64,000 nucleotides of DNA, from contig JAVSML010001065.1 in the NCBI GenBank assembly GCA_038503035.1, forward strand, positions 453,848 to 517,847, given 5' to 3'. This document shows, one piece after another, positions 46,809 to 58,527 of this stretch. This stretch comes from Crocodylus rhombifer (taxonomy: Eukaryota; Chordata; Crocodylia; Crocodylidae). The notes beneath the pieces are model-generated. The model saw only the letters and a list, made by a program, of their open reading frames with translations, searched no databases and was not told the DNA's origin. Numbering within the stretch: the stretch's first letter is position 1; each line of letters begins with the position of its first letter. The position numbers and the translations under genes are program-made.

Positions 46809-47094
46809 AATATTTCCGATTATTTAGGCACACTGTGATCTGCTTGCACCAAGTGGAGTATGAAAGACAAATACTTATACATTCTTTGTTGTTCTGCTAT
46901 CTGTCTCTAATTACTTCTATTAAGATAGGGGTGTCAAACATATGGCCTGCAGAGCTGTGTCTTTTGATCCACAGGTCTCCAGGAGGGGTAAGTTAATCAT
47001 GTCTTAAGCAGTAACATAGCCACACATTCATGTAATCAATGGTGTGATAAAACAAGGAGTAAGCTACAAAGCTATTGCACAACATATATGTAGC

Positions 47095-47640
47095 ACCTTG
47101 GTGGCTGGTTCCCATTGCACCTTAAATTGAAAGTCTGACCAGTGCTGATTAGCTGATCAGGGCTCTCAACCTCAGGACTCCACCAAAGTCTTGAAGGGCT
47201 CCTATATGTTCCTTGAAGGGCTGGGACAATCAGCCAACTGACTTGTACTCTCTGCCTCAGGAGTGCATTGGAGCCTTGAAGGGCTCCACTGAGCTCCTGT
47301 GGCTGGAAGGGCCAGGCAGCTGACGAGCGCTCCCAACCACAACAGGCCATTGGAGCGCTTTGCTCTGGAGCACACCAAGATCTTGAAGGGTCTGGTGCAT
47401 TCACAAAGCTGAGAGTGCCAGTCATCAAACTGGGTGCACTGGGCACCTGGCTTGCTAACTGCCAGTGTAGAGGGAACCTGGGATCATGATCTTGGGCTCT
47501 TTCTGCACAAGCAATAGCATATGATTGGGATGTGATCCCCAATCCCACCGTGCAATCCCACATGCATGTGTACATGGCAGGAGACACGATCATTGGGATC
47601 ATGGATCAGATTCTATTGCACCTTTAAATGAATGTCTGCC
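47095..47640. repeat. GC-rich interspersed element, class unknown
   Basis: Two direct copies of a roughly 30-bp block bound it: 'cattgcaccttaaattgaaa' at 47114 and 'attgcacctttaaatgaatg' at 47614. Inside, the words 'cttgaagggctcc' (47192, 47276) and 'cttgaaggg' recur with about 20-85 bases between them. The right part holds repeated 'gatcatgatc', 'ggga(t)catgga' and 'atccca' words. No terminal inverted repeat is certain. The 176-codon minus-strand frame here (47072-47602) resembles no protein. Confidence 0.4.
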
Positions 47641-49668
47641 AGGGGCCTCAGCAAGTGTCTTAATCCTGCTTAATGACTGGACCATACAATGATTCAGCAT
47701 TCTGCTTCTACCTCCAAATTAAGGAACCCAAACTGCCCATTGTATTCTCTGACTGTAGGGCCCTTGCAGTGTTGAGGGGAGTTCTCTGCCTTTTAGCAAA
47801 CCTAAGTAACAGAAAGTGAAATTCAAGCCTTGTCCATTCAGGAAACTTGTAGCTTGTCCTTGACAATAATCAGGTGAGGAGTGAGCTACCTGTTCTCCAG
47901 CGCAGGTTGCTATCTATAGTCAAATGAGCTCATAACAAAGATGTGATTCTATAAACCCTTCTTTATTCTATGTAGGCAATATATTTTCCTAATACATCAA
48001 AAGGCAGAACACAAGGATGTATACTAGCTATTGAAAGCTTTAGCTATTGAAAGTTTGAGTAGGACTTTAAACTTTCCCTGTGCAATGAATGCAATTAACA
48101 ATACAAAGTTAATTACATATTCTTTTTTCCTGACGAAGATTAGCACAATTTTCAAAATTATTTCTATAAATTGACTGTAACTACAGTTTGAATATAATTT
48201 TTTTGAAGATAGGTTTATTGATGAGAATAATCATAGATCTTGTGTTCTTTGCACTAGGGAATTTTCTACTATGTTGCAGTTTTTAATTGGTTTTAGACCT
48301 ACCTTTCACAATAAAAGAATGAACCAAGACATTCATCTTCTGGGCAAATGTGCCCTTATGTCTCTTGCCTGTACTGTAAAACTTCAGTGCTCTTAATATT
48401 ACCTTAGTTCAAAAGAGAAAATAAACCATCATAAAATGAAAATCAGCAAATAGATATTTTCTGTGTGGTCCATAAAGTTTATAGAAATCTATGTCTCAAT
48501 GTTTAGCCCGTAAGAATTAAAATCTTATAGAAGCTTGAACATGTTAGAAGAAATATCTACAAATGAAGATTGAATTTTCAGCAATCAGCCATAAAGCAAG
48601 GCTATTAAGGAATACCAAAGGTAATACCAATTGTGCAGAGAGATTTGATGATCCCACATGGTACTTTTTAGATGGACACTTCAAATTGTGAAAAGTTTAT
48701 CAATAGCTAATAAGATTTTAAAGCAGTGAATGTTGAAATAAACTACCAATACCATTAAAGTATCTCAATTGCACTCAGATACGTTTATTTTCTATTTCTT
48801 TGCAAAAAGAATTTCCCTGAATTGTTTTTATAGCTCCCATTGATTTTTATGTGCTTGCTCATAGATCTAGGACTATATGCTGAATATGGTATTAATTTGC
48901 CATGCAACCTGCCTTGTAAATCTGTGCACAAACATACCAACATACTATACTGTAATGACCCTATGGAGGAGGTCTGCAAAGCATCAGCAGTTCCAAAAAA
49001 TGGGGGGGAGGTAACTGTGAGAAAAAGTAGGTAAAAGCAAAAATATGTTTTTTTATAACAATAAAGAAACCAGATTCCAAGCAAAGAGTAGAATCCACTT
49101 TGTGGTAACAAAAAATAGATGCCACTGGAGAGACAAAACACAGTGTGGCAGGCACTCTTCTGAATATATAGTGGCAGACTACAGTTAATGAGATCTTGCA
49201 TTTTAAGATTTTGGAAATATTTGTTGCGTGTCCATTTTTTGTAGCCTCTTATTACACTTTACTGCAGATGTTCAATAGTATAATGCACCACAACTTCCCA
49301 CATACAGTTGTTCTCTCTGCAGCTGTCTAATTACCAATAGATTTAACCATTTTTTTCTTTCACATCCTGATTTCATGACATGTATTAACTTCTGCAACTC
49401 ATATTTGTAATATATTTTAGACACTTTTAAAGCAAAGGAAAGCACTGAACCAGGCGTGCACAAAACATCATTATCTTTGAATGATGATGATGGAGGAAGA
49501 AATAAGTTACTCTTTCCAAATGGTGCCACCCTTACTTTGTTTGGTTAGTGTCTACCTGCAGGCTAGACATTCCCGAACAGTTTTATGATGAGTTACAGTG
49601 AGTAGGCTAGAAACACAAAGTGACCAGGGGAAGAAAACAGTTTCTGAAACAGGTTCTGAAAATTAGGC
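47641..49668. other. no feature recognised
   Basis: AT-rich unique sequence. The frame at 48785-49201 (minus) resembles no protein. Confidence 0.5.
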
Positions 49669-49682
49669 GGGGGGGGGGGGGG
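49669..49682. repeat. poly-G tract (14 G)
   Basis: Uninterrupted G run. It is a likely site of sequencing or assembly length error. Confidence 0.97.
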
Positions 49683-49821
49683 AGTTCTATCCTACTAGCC
49701 AAATTATTTTCCACTCCATTTGAAAGAGTTGGGAACACTTTATATATTGTAACCAACTCCCTTCTATCTAGGATCTACAAAGCCTCAATGTACTGGTGTA
49801 ATAAATGACAAAAAAAAAGTT

Positions 49822-50600
49822 TGTGTAACCATAGGATTGGAAAGGATTTCAAAAGTCATATAGGCCAGCCCCTGCATAAGTGCAAAACATGCTAGCCCTA
49901 AGTCATCCCAGACAAATGCTTATTCAACTCCTTGAAAACCTCCAATGAAGGGAATCCTCAAACTTCCTCAGGTAGCTTGTTCTACTGTCTTACTGCTCTG
50001 ACAGTAAGTATTTTTTTTCTGTGATGGTATCTAAACCTGCTGTGCTTCAGTTAAAAACCACTGCTTCAGGTCCTGACTTGTGTAACAAGGGACAAGAGTT
50101 GTTTATGGTCCCTATCTTCGCTTCTTTATGGCAGCCTTTCAAATATTTGAAAGCTGCTATCATGTATCCCAATAATTCCCTTTTCTCCAAACTGAAGATG
50201 TCTAGTTATCAACTTGTACGATTTGCTTTCTAATCCTCTTATTCTCTAACTAGCTTGCTTCTGGACCCTCTCCAGTTTATCTACCTACCGCCTTCATAAA
50301 ATGTGGAGCCCAAAACTGCACAAGTACTCTATGTGAGGTGTAACCAGCACTGAGTAGGGTAGTACTTTAATCTCCCATTTCTTACATAAAATACTCCTGT
50401 TAATGCAGCCCAAAATTTCATTGATTTTTCAATTTTGTTATTTGTGTGTGTGTGAATGCCTCACATTGCTGACTCATTTTGAGTCTCTGATCCACCATAA
50501 TCACCACATCTTTCTCCTCAGCAGTACCGCTTTGCTGATCACCTCGCATTCTGCCCATGGATTTGTCTTTTCTATCCTTTGTTCAGCACCTTAAATACCC
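49822..50600 (-). mobile_element. old CR1 3' end (copy G)
   Basis: The tail 'aaccataggattggaaagga' is followed by 'aaaagtcatataggccagcc' and then, on the plus strand, the complement of an ORF2 C-terminus. Diagnostic blocks are 'ggtagcttgttctactgtct' (49971), 'ttgcttctggaccctctcca' (50255), 'aaatgtggagcccaaaactg' (50298) and 'aatgcagcccaaaatttcat' (50402). These parallel 2790-2850 of copy A. It is strongly diverged with many stops. Confidence 0.82.
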
Positions 50601-51724
50601 AGGGCTTCACTTGAAAAGAATGTGAGAATTAAATATAAAAAAATCAATTAAAGTTAAAAGCCCCTGCTCAGGATTGACTCAATGGCAAATCTTGCTGTTT
50701 ACTTTTTTTAACAATCAAGTTGCTTTTGTGTGTGTCTATCAAGGGTTAATGAATTTTGGCAAAAGAGTCTCACTCCATATTAATATGATTCTTGCATGGA
50801 AATAAAGATGCCTTGTATTTATTTGTACATTCTCTTTTCAGAAACAAATTAATGTATACCTCCTTTTGGTTTTTTCCTGCTGCGTACAACATTCTTATTG
50901 TTAATTAGTTTATTTATTGTATGATGATAGAATTAATTATGTTCTTCATACAGCCTACTGTGGTCTGCTTTATTAATCATTCAAAAGCATGTTATTTAAT
51001 TGATTATCTTCTGGAAGCCTGATGGAGTAGACATTTTAAGAAGGTATTTTTCTCTTGTATTTTCATCTTCATTTCTCCTTGAGCTGACAAGGCTTTAATG
51101 AAATCCAGTTTCAGACTTCCTCCTTATTTTCTCTGCCTGACCTTTTATATTGGTAAATCATGTTTATTACAGAGCTCAACTTTTGTTACATATCAGCTTT
51201 CAAAAGGTGCTTGCTGTGTATCATGCAGTTTTCTAATATTTAGATTTAACATGAGATACAATTTGTCTGTATAATGTACAGTGCTACTTTCTTTTAAATG
51301 AAACATAGAGAAAGCGTCCATCCAGGTCCTGAAATATTTTTAAAATACCATCAAAATTCAAAATCAGGTCATTACTGGAAAACTTCTGATCCTATTATAA
51401 CAAGCCAGTCTAGTCAGCATGAAGATCTATCTACTCAAAAGGCTCAACCAACCCTATCTCTGAGGGCACAGGTTTGTGGAGTGGTACGGAAGATGGAAAG
51501 CTTGTCAAAATAATATTTGTATTTCTATTAAATCAACTCCCCCACCTCACCCTCAAAAAACCCAAAACCCAAAAAATCAACCGAACAACCAAACAAAAAA
51601 ACCCAAGTTGCAGCAATTGTCACATGGGAGATTATTATTGTTCTGAGCTAAGAATGAAATCATGGATAATTATTCAGATGGATAAGTTTGGGATACAATT
51701 AAGATAGTATACTTGTTTCTATGG
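50601..51724. other. no feature recognised
   Basis: AT-rich unique sequence. An A/C-rich patch at 51540-51605 gives a spurious frame. Confidence 0.5.
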
Positions 51725-52085
51725 AAAAATTGCCCCCAGAGGCTGGGGGGGGGCATGGCAACCACCCACAGGTAGCAGCAGTAGTATTGGTGGCAGGGGT
51801 GTGGCAGCAGCGGGGGCTAGTGAGCACCGACTGGCGGTCAACAACTACTCACAGATGCCACTGGCAGTGTTGGCAGCAGCTAGTGGCAATTGGGGACCAC
51901 CTGAAGATGCCACTGGCGGTGTCAGTGGCAAGGGGGGGGTAAGTGGTGTGTGGTAAGCGGAGACTGCCTGCAGGCACCACTGGCAGTGGCAGTGACAGTG
52001 GTGCTTTTTGCAGGGGGTGCACCACTAATCTCAGGGGGTGTATGTGCACCTGCAAGCACGTCCTATGTGTTGCCAATGCTTGTTT
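51725..52085. repeat. GC-rich element with short minisatellite
   Basis: Three copies of 'gatgccactggcagtg'-like sequence start at 51854, 51906 and 51973, separated by 52 and 67 bases of related purine-rich sequence ('ggggaccacctgaa', 'gcggagactgcctg'). It ends with 'gggggtgcaccactaatctc', 'agggggtgtatgtgcacctg', a block with the look of a transposon terminus. Family unknown. Confidence 0.55.
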
Positions 52086-52089
52086 CCCT

Positions 52090-52944
52090 TGAAGGAGATA
52101 AACCAATGAAATAGTGAAATATGTCTTTAACTAGTAGGTCCTTTTTCAGAATGTACTTACAGTAATGGAATTCCATTATCTTAAGGGACCTAGCTATCAA
52201 CTATTCTTTTATGAAGATCAAATCCATTGGATATTGTTCTATCACAGAATCCCCGGGAAAGGTAGATAGCATCATGGTCTTATTAATGTAGCATTGCCTA
52301 CATTAAACAATCTCATAGTTAATGCTAGCAGGGATTTCTTAGTAGGAAATATTATTTTACTGGTAGTCATAGATATTTTTGAGAGTTCTTTTTTAAACCT
52401 CTAAACTATATATGACACTTACTATATATGGCTCCTTTCCTTTTCTCTGCTAAAAGGCTTGTTGCTGGGCTAAGATACAGAAACACATTCCAGCTTCCAT
52501 TTGGCATGTAATTCTGTTTTAATGTCTGGGTAGATAATGTCTTTCCATGGCTTATCTCCATAACAAAACTGTCCAGTGTGCCTTGCTAAAATTCTTATCA
52601 CAGTAATTAATCTGTTGACTCATAAAACATGTTCATACTACTATTGGATGAAAATGTTGCTTTTTCTTGAACAAAAGGAGGCTGACTTTACTTTAAAGTT
52701 CTCTTTTTGAAGGTTTAGCATTCATATGAATATTTTTGTTATGAAACTTTGACCTCAGTCTTAAAAATATTAAACATTTGACTGTCTAATTGCTGTTTGT
52801 TTTTATGGCTATAAAGATGTAGGCTCCACATTTACAAACCCTTATTTGTAGAGAACTGACCCAAGGAGTTTATTTCCACACAATAAATATATCAGTTCAC
52901 TTCTTACTTCATCTCCAAAGCAGTAACTGAAAGTGGGAAAATCC
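52090..52944. other. no feature recognised
   Basis: AT-rich unique sequence. Confidence 0.5.
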
Positions 52945-53125
52945 AAGGGCTATAGCCCCCAACAGGGGATTTGGCCCCCACACAAGGGCTATGGCACCCC
53001 CAACAGGGGATTCAGCCCCCACACAAAGCCTATGGCTCCCCAACAGGGCTATGGCCCCCACACAAGGGGTACAACCACCATACAAGAGGTACAGTTCCCC
53101 AACAGGGGCCAAATGGCCCCCACAG
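52945..53125. repeat. minisatellite, period about 40 bp
   Basis: Four copies of 'ccccaacagggg' or a close variant start at 52957, 52998, 53038 and 53097. The unit is roughly 'gggctatggc', 'ccccaacaggggatt', 'cagcccccacacaa', and is itself built of two related halves. The resulting plus-strand frames (three overlapping ORFs rich in Pro, Gly and His) are artefacts of the repeat. Confidence 0.85.
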
Positions 53126-53329
53126 GGGCTACCTCCCCTGCAAGCCCTACATGCCCCACCCAGCCCCACGACTGCTGCCCTACCTGACCCCATCCACACC
53201 AGCTGCTGCATCCCCCCCGATGGCTGCCCACCCAGCCTTACCCCCGCAACTTGCACCCCCGGGCCCCATGGCTACCCCCACAACCCCAGGCACCATCACT
53301 TAAAAATTAAACAACAGAAAAAAAAAACA

Positions 53330-54158
53330 GAAAAAAGCCTCTACTTACCTTAGAAGCAGGGGGGGCTCCAGAGCCTCCTGGCAGAGCCTCCCCCCAGGCA
53401 GCACAGGACAGCAGAGGAGCAGGAGGGCCTGGGCTGGGGCTGCTGGGCCTCTCCCTCTCCCCCACACTGTGCAAGCAGGCCCCCAATCAGCCAGACAGCA
53501 GTTGGAGCTGCTGGTAAGTGCTGAAATTTTTGGGGGGGGCGGAGGGGGCGGGATTTTTTAAACCAGGGGGTGGGTGGAAGGGATTGGGGGGCTTGGAGGA
53601 ATGGGGGGATGGGGCCAGGCAGGGCAGGGGTTAGGGGCCATAGGCCTCAAAGGGGCTGGTGGGTGGGCCAGCCATGGCAGTAGTCGAGGGCCTCAGGGGG
53701 GCTGGCAGGGGGGTGGGGTCGGACAGGGCAGGGGTTGGGAAGGCTGGGGGAGTGGGTGGGGCCAGCGGGGTTCCCCTCCATGGTCTTCTTCCCCCTTCTG
53801 CAGCTCCACGACCCCTTTCTCACCAGCGTTGGAGCCCTGGTGCTGAACACTTGGCCTAGCTGGCCGTGTGTTTAAGCACCGGGGGCGGGGGGCAAACACA
53901 GAGATACTCCTTCTTCGTGCAGGACCCACAGAGCCAGAGTGTCTCTGTGAAGGACCCACCCTTCAAGTGCCTCAGGGCTCTGCTTTTTTAAACTTTGATT
54001 TTTTTAGACCCCTGGATATCCAGGGGTCTAATTTTCCCTCTGTACTGCAAACTTGCAGCATGGGGAACATTTTTTCATTCCTGAACATGCCTCTTACTCC
54101 ACCTCAAAGGGGTTTGAGGTGGGGCAAGAGGCATGTGTGCGTTTCTCTGGATGTGGCC
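53330..54158. mobile_element. GC-rich non-autonomous DNA element, right part with hairpins
   Basis: A G/C-homopolymer-rich body (53340-53900) leads into an end with strong secondary structure. There is a perfect 28-bp palindrome at 54004-54031 (centre 'ctggatatccag'). A 50-bp hairpin with 23-base arms lies at 54086-54135 ('catgcctctt...aagaggcatg'). The outer edge 'gtttctctggatgtggcc' at 54141-54158 reads, inwards, 'ggccacatccagagaaac', close to the right edge of the MITE at 38941 ('ggccacatctacacaaga' inwards). The left end was not found and may include the minisatellite at 52945. Confidence 0.5.
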
Positions 54159-54159
54159 A

Positions 54160-55258
54160 ATTGGTCTTGTTACTTGCTAAATTGGAAACACTGAACTATG
54201 ATCAAAGGCTTAATCTAATTAGGAGATGATCGGTGAAGCTAGGTACAGATATTCAAAAAGACCAAGGAAGAATCAAGCTAAGTTGCATGGTTTTCTGTAA
54301 GGAGCACAATTTAGATTCGTAACAAACAGAACACACATTTGCCCTTTAGTAAAAGACACAAATCTTAGACCAGGTTCTTCCATTTTTAAACCAGTCTACG
54401 TGTGCTAAACCTCTGTTCTATTATGGATGTAGACTGATTTTGTGTGCCAAACTTCTGAATTGTTACAGATACAGACTATTTTTTTATCACTTATACTGGT
54501 AAAAGTGTAATGACTGCACCTGGCCTGAATTTCTGGTTTTCAGCTGGTCTTCTCACCAGAACAAGGCCTAGTAGTGACTTTAAATCACTGCCCTCATTCT
54601 TGGGCCTAGTGGTGGTTTTAGAGTTACCGACTTTGTATTTTTTAAGTCAGTAAATGTGGTCCATTGACCTACCATAAATGGGAGCACTTGTGCAATGAGA
54701 ATAGTTAGCTTAGCATATTTCTTTTATTTGCCTTTTCCACATGGATTACTATACTTATGCTCAGTGCAAACCAAACTGCATATGCTCAAACTAAATTGTT
54801 GCTTTATTCTATGGTTTTTTTTCTAAATAGTTATTAAAACTAGGAGTTTCATTATCTTCATTTTTGTCCTCTAATCGACAAACTTTTTTATGTACGGCTG
54901 TGCTTGTAAGTTCCATTAGAAATTCTTAGGTGGGAAAGTCATATTTTCCCAACATTAGATCTGATTCTTGTGGGACTTATGGACCTATCTTTTAACATTG
55001 ACTGGAAACCACATTCATTCCTGAAATATTTGCCAGCTTACCGCTGTAAACTTATTTTGTTACTACAAATGTTATTACATTGTTATTGCTATGGTACTCC
55101 ACCATTTTAACACCTTCACATTGCCTAAACATTTCTATTGTCACCACAGATTTCTCATCCTTTTCAGCATTTGTTCCTAGCACTTAAATATATGCCTATT
55201 AGGTGTAGTCCAAAGGTTTATGAAAGCTACAACTACTTCAATGCAAAACTGCCCCAAG
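54160..55258. other. no feature recognised
   Basis: AT-rich unique sequence. 'ctgaattgttacagat'/'tgttctattatggatg' words near 54410-54470 suggest a weak local duplication but nothing more. Confidence 0.45.
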
Positions 55259-55450
55259 TGGGGGCATCTACAAGAGACGCTTTCCCATGCAGTATAGCTA
55301 ATTACAGCACAATAAGCGCATGCTTCTACATATGCAGACACTTACTACACAGTAATTGGCTCCAATCACAAGCAAATTTCCTACCTGCAAGTGCAAATAG
55401 CAAATTTACTTGTAATTAGTAACTGTGCAATAGCACACATGTAGACGCCT
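55259..55450. mobile_element. short MITE of the 'catctaca/gtagacgc' terminus type
   Basis: The left end 'gtgggggcatctacaagaga' faces the right end 'gcacacatgtagacgcct'. Inverted similarity runs about 45 bases inwards and includes 'agctaattac' facing 'gtaattagt'. It is only 192 bp long. There is no coding content. Confidence 0.65.
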
Positions 55451-56097
55451 GACCAGGACCAAATGTGCTCTTGGTCAGCTGGGCAGCAGGAGGCATGAGA
55501 TTGTTCCCTGAAAGCTACCTATTGCTGAGGTAGACTCCACCACTAGACCCTGGGCGGGGACAGTGTTCCCTTGCTGTGGCAGCAGGGAGCTCTCAGTCCC
55601 TGCTCCACCATCACAGGGCCAGGAGACTTTCATATGGGAGATGCTTGTCTCCCAGTAACAGCTCCATGGTTACAGGGCTGGCTCTGAGAGCCCCTTATAA
55701 GGATCTCCCAGTGCTGGCTCTGGAACCATGTACCTGGAGCTGGAAAATAAGGATCTCCCAGCCTAGGCCCCATAACCATAGGACTCAGGTTGGGAGATAA
55801 GGATCTCCCCACCCATGATGGTGGAGCTGGGGCTGGGAGCTCCCTGCTGCTGGGGAAGAGGGACATTATCCCTGCCCAGGCTCTGGTGGGGAGCCCACTC
55901 CAGGAGCAGGGAGCTCCCAGGGGATGGAGCAATGTCCCAGCCCCTGTCAGGAGACAGCTGTCTCCTGGCCCCTGGGCTAAAACCCAGGGGGAGCCTAGAG
56001 CTCCCACTGGCTGCTGCAGGAGCCAGATGTAGGGCCTCAGGAAGCAGGAGCAGCAAATCTGCAAGAGAGTTTATTCTCGAGTAGTTTATTTGAGAGT
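55451..56097. repeat. GC-rich element with a 50-bp minisatellite
   Basis: 'taaggatctccc' recurs at 55698, 55748 and 55798, an exact 50-bp period. A weaker earlier unit has 'ctccca' at 55649. Around it, 'gggagctc' words and 'ctgtctcctgg'/'aggagacag' inverted words fill a GC-rich block. It ends near 'tattctcgagtagtttattt', 'gagagtaaact'. It may be the expanded interior of an element related to the adjacent MITE; that is inference. Confidence 0.6.
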
Positions 56098-56810
56098 AAA
56101 CTGTTCTTGGATTATTTGTACATATAGATGTGCTCAGTGTTCATCAGTTTAGAAATTTAGGCTTTTTTTGCCCTGATGCATTTGATGTATTTTAAATAAT
56201 AAATGTTTTTTTTTCTGATTTTATAGAAAATAATTTATATCCAAACACTGGTATCTTTTGTGCCAAAGGAGTGATTGATAGGCATCCCAGCTGGTTTTTG
56301 TAGATGATTCCTTTAACTTGGTTCCGCATCTCAGTTTCAGAGAAACAAATCTTGATAATGGAGATACTTGTATTTTCATGTATTCAACACTTATGAAACA
56401 CCCTTTACTAAAAGGTCCCAATATTCTACAGATTCAAGTTTTAATCAGTTTCATGAGTATACAACTCACCTTTTTGATAATAATTACACTTTTGCAACTA
56501 TTGATGTTATCTTTCCTGGATGGCATTCTCCATTTCTGTTTCCACGATTTCCAAGACATGTCTGAGGTCCTATACACTGCAAGGGAGAGTTAGGAACCTC
56601 AGAGTAGCACTCATAACAGCCAGCAATCTGAGAAGGGATCAACCTATCTACCAGGGAATTCTGAAGAATTGGCACATTCTCCTTAAATTACAATTAAGTA
56701 TAAGTTTTGACATCTAACTCTGGGGTGTAGAGATGCATTTTTTAGATCAGAATTCACAATCCTCTCAGATATCTAAATCATTCCTTTCAAAAGGGAGGAG
56801 TCACCCTTTA
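56098..56810. other. no feature recognised
   Basis: AT-rich unique sequence. Overlapping ORFs near 56221-56717 resemble no protein. Confidence 0.5.
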
Positions 56811-57076
56811 GACATGTCTAAACGTCACCCTACATTGTCATAGCAATGCATTATGTCACCAAACGACATACAAGTGATGTAGCTCACACAAGTCTACATG
56901 TGATTGGCAGCTACTTCATCATAGCAGCATGTTCCCTGTTTTAGCATGCTGCTACAGCAAAGTAGCAGAAAAATCTACTGTGTACCGTGTGCATAGCACA
57001 GTGCAGGCTGTTACTGTGCCATGCTTTAGCATTTCCAAAAGTAAGTACTAAAGCACCGCAATGTGTAGACGCACCC
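56811..57076. mobile_element. hairpin MITE with 'gtgtagacgcaccc' right terminus
   Basis: The right edge 'gcaatgtgtagacgcaccct' is a clean terminus. The left edge 'tagacatgtctaaacgtcac' is a diverged inverted partner. An internal hairpin spans 56910-56966, with outer arms 'gctactt'/'aagtagc' and inner arms 'agcagcatg'/'catgctgct'. Words 'tactgtg', 'gtactaaagca' and 'gcatgctgct' resemble those in the element at 38941. Non-coding. Confidence 0.6.
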
Positions 57077-57388
57077 TTTTCGCATAATATCCAGGTGGTA
57101 AAAGCACTCATTTAGCTGGTAGGAAACCTAATCTGAGACAATCCACACCCCTTAATACACACATACACTTGCTCAACTCCTAGTAGAGTATTGTATAGCT
57201 GGTTTCAAACTTCCCCTGAAAGCCACTTTGTTAAAAAAAAAAAAAGAAATGAAAGAAAAAGATTCAAGATTCACTGGCCAGACAGTAAAGTACATCTCTC
57301 TAGCCTACTAATTAGGGCTCTCAGCTGAGAAGGAGACTTGGTCTAGAATGGTCTTTTCTGAAGGACTATTTATGCATTTTTTTCCAAT
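57077..57388. other. no feature recognised
   Basis: Unique sequence with an A-rich run at 57232-57262. Confidence 0.5.
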
Positions 57389-57393
57389 GACAG

Positions 57394-58472
57394 TGACATG
57401 GCACAGGGCCCTACGGATGGGCGTGATCTCCCTTAGTGCCCCCTACTGCACCAAGTTCGCATTAAAGCACCCTCATTCTCACCTGCTACATCTTGATCTT
57501 TTACATGTATAAGGGAGGCTGCCTTTTGTCCCCTTGGTCACAGTGCTCTGTTGTATCCTGGCCCCTGTTCTGTATTGTGTGACTTGGTGCACCCCAGCCT
57601 TATGGGCTATGCATGGCTCCAACCACCCCTGTACCAAGCCCCAAGCCTTGCAGGTATCCCGGACATTGTTTGGTCTGTCTGGCTCTCTGCACCTTCTCTG
57701 GCGCTCGGGCTCTCCGCGACCCTTGTCTCGCAACTGCGCCCCACAGGCACTCATCAATCGCTGCCCCCTTGCCCTGGGGCTTCTTGTCACGCCGCCCCCT
57801 TTGCTCTGGGGCTACCGTAGCCTTGGGGCTCAGGTGGCCATAGCCATGCCTGGCCCCAAATCTCCTCCTCAGGGTCTCGAACCCCCTGCAGGGCTCAGGC
57901 GGCCTCGGCCTTACCTGGCCTCTGATTCTCCACTCCCCTTCTCAGGGCTGGGGTCAGTGCACCCCCAAATGCTGCACCCTCTCTGGCACCAGGGTCCCCA
58001 CACTACCATGGAGCCCCTAGGAGGCCTCCTCCAACCCCTAATAGCCTCATCCAGTCCTCTGGTTGTAAACAGTAAACGGTCAACACAAATTCAAAGCTCC
58101 TTGGCTGCAACATAAACTAAGCTATCTGGCTATAACCACATTCAAGCCTGTCACAGGGTCTCTCCCTCTCTCACCCGTAACAGCTGCCCATGCATCCTGG
58201 CCTCATCCCTTTCCTCGCTCCAGCAGAGTTCCCACCCCTAGGGCTGCTGGCAGGGAACTGCCTCCCTGGCCTCAGTCTGGATTTATATATAGGTCAGGCC
58301 CTGCCCCTTCCGGTCAGCTGACTCACCAGTTCCCCCGCAACCCACAGCTGTGCTTCTTTATTACTACTGTGGCTGCCCTGGTAACTAGCAGCTGGGCTCC
58401 CCCCTCACTGCTAGGGCTCTCTCCCTAGCTGTTTCTGCTCTAAGGAGCAGGGCACCTGCATGCTCTGTGACA
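57394..58472 (-). mobile_element. long LTR (1,079 bp), apparently solo, with 5-bp target duplication
   Basis: On the minus strand the segment runs TGTCACAG...CCATGTCA, with TG/CA ends. It is flanked by identical 'gacag' at 57389-57393 and 58473-58477. A TATA-like 'tatatataaat' (minus strand, 58281-58292) lies about 185 bases from the 5' end. The body is GC-rich with scattered CpGs near 57700-57900. No gag, pol or env similarity is present, so it is best read as a solo LTR of an endogenous retrovirus or gypsy-type element. A 'tgtcacag' at 58149 imitates an inner end, but a segment 58149-58472 would lack a target duplication. The long plus-strand frame 57534-58115 is Pro/Leu/Ser-rich and resembles no protein. 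Confidence 0.72.
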
Positions 58473-58527
58473 GACAGTATAATGAAAAAATCATAAAGCA
58501 CTATAAATGGTTTTGAATGAAAGTCGT

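Noticed and set aside
47072..47602. 176-codon minus-strand frame
   Set aside because: Composition-driven frame in a GC-rich repeat. No recognisable domain.
48785..49201. 138-codon minus-strand frame as a membrane protein
   Set aside because: It looks hydrophobic only because of T-rich sequence. There is no homologue and no splice context.
52933..53353. Three overlapping plus-strand Pro-rich frames
   Set aside because: All three phases are open because the minisatellite unit lacks stop codons. This is a sequence artefact, not a protein.
57534..58115. 193-codon plus-strand frame
   Set aside because: It lies wholly inside the 1.08-kb LTR and opposite to its transcription direction. No similarity to any protein.
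58149..58472. Separate 324-bp LTR with TGTCACAG/CTGTGACA ends
   Set aside because: Its flanks do not match ('aagcc' versus 'gacag'), whereas the larger 57394-58472 unit has identical 'gacag' flanks.
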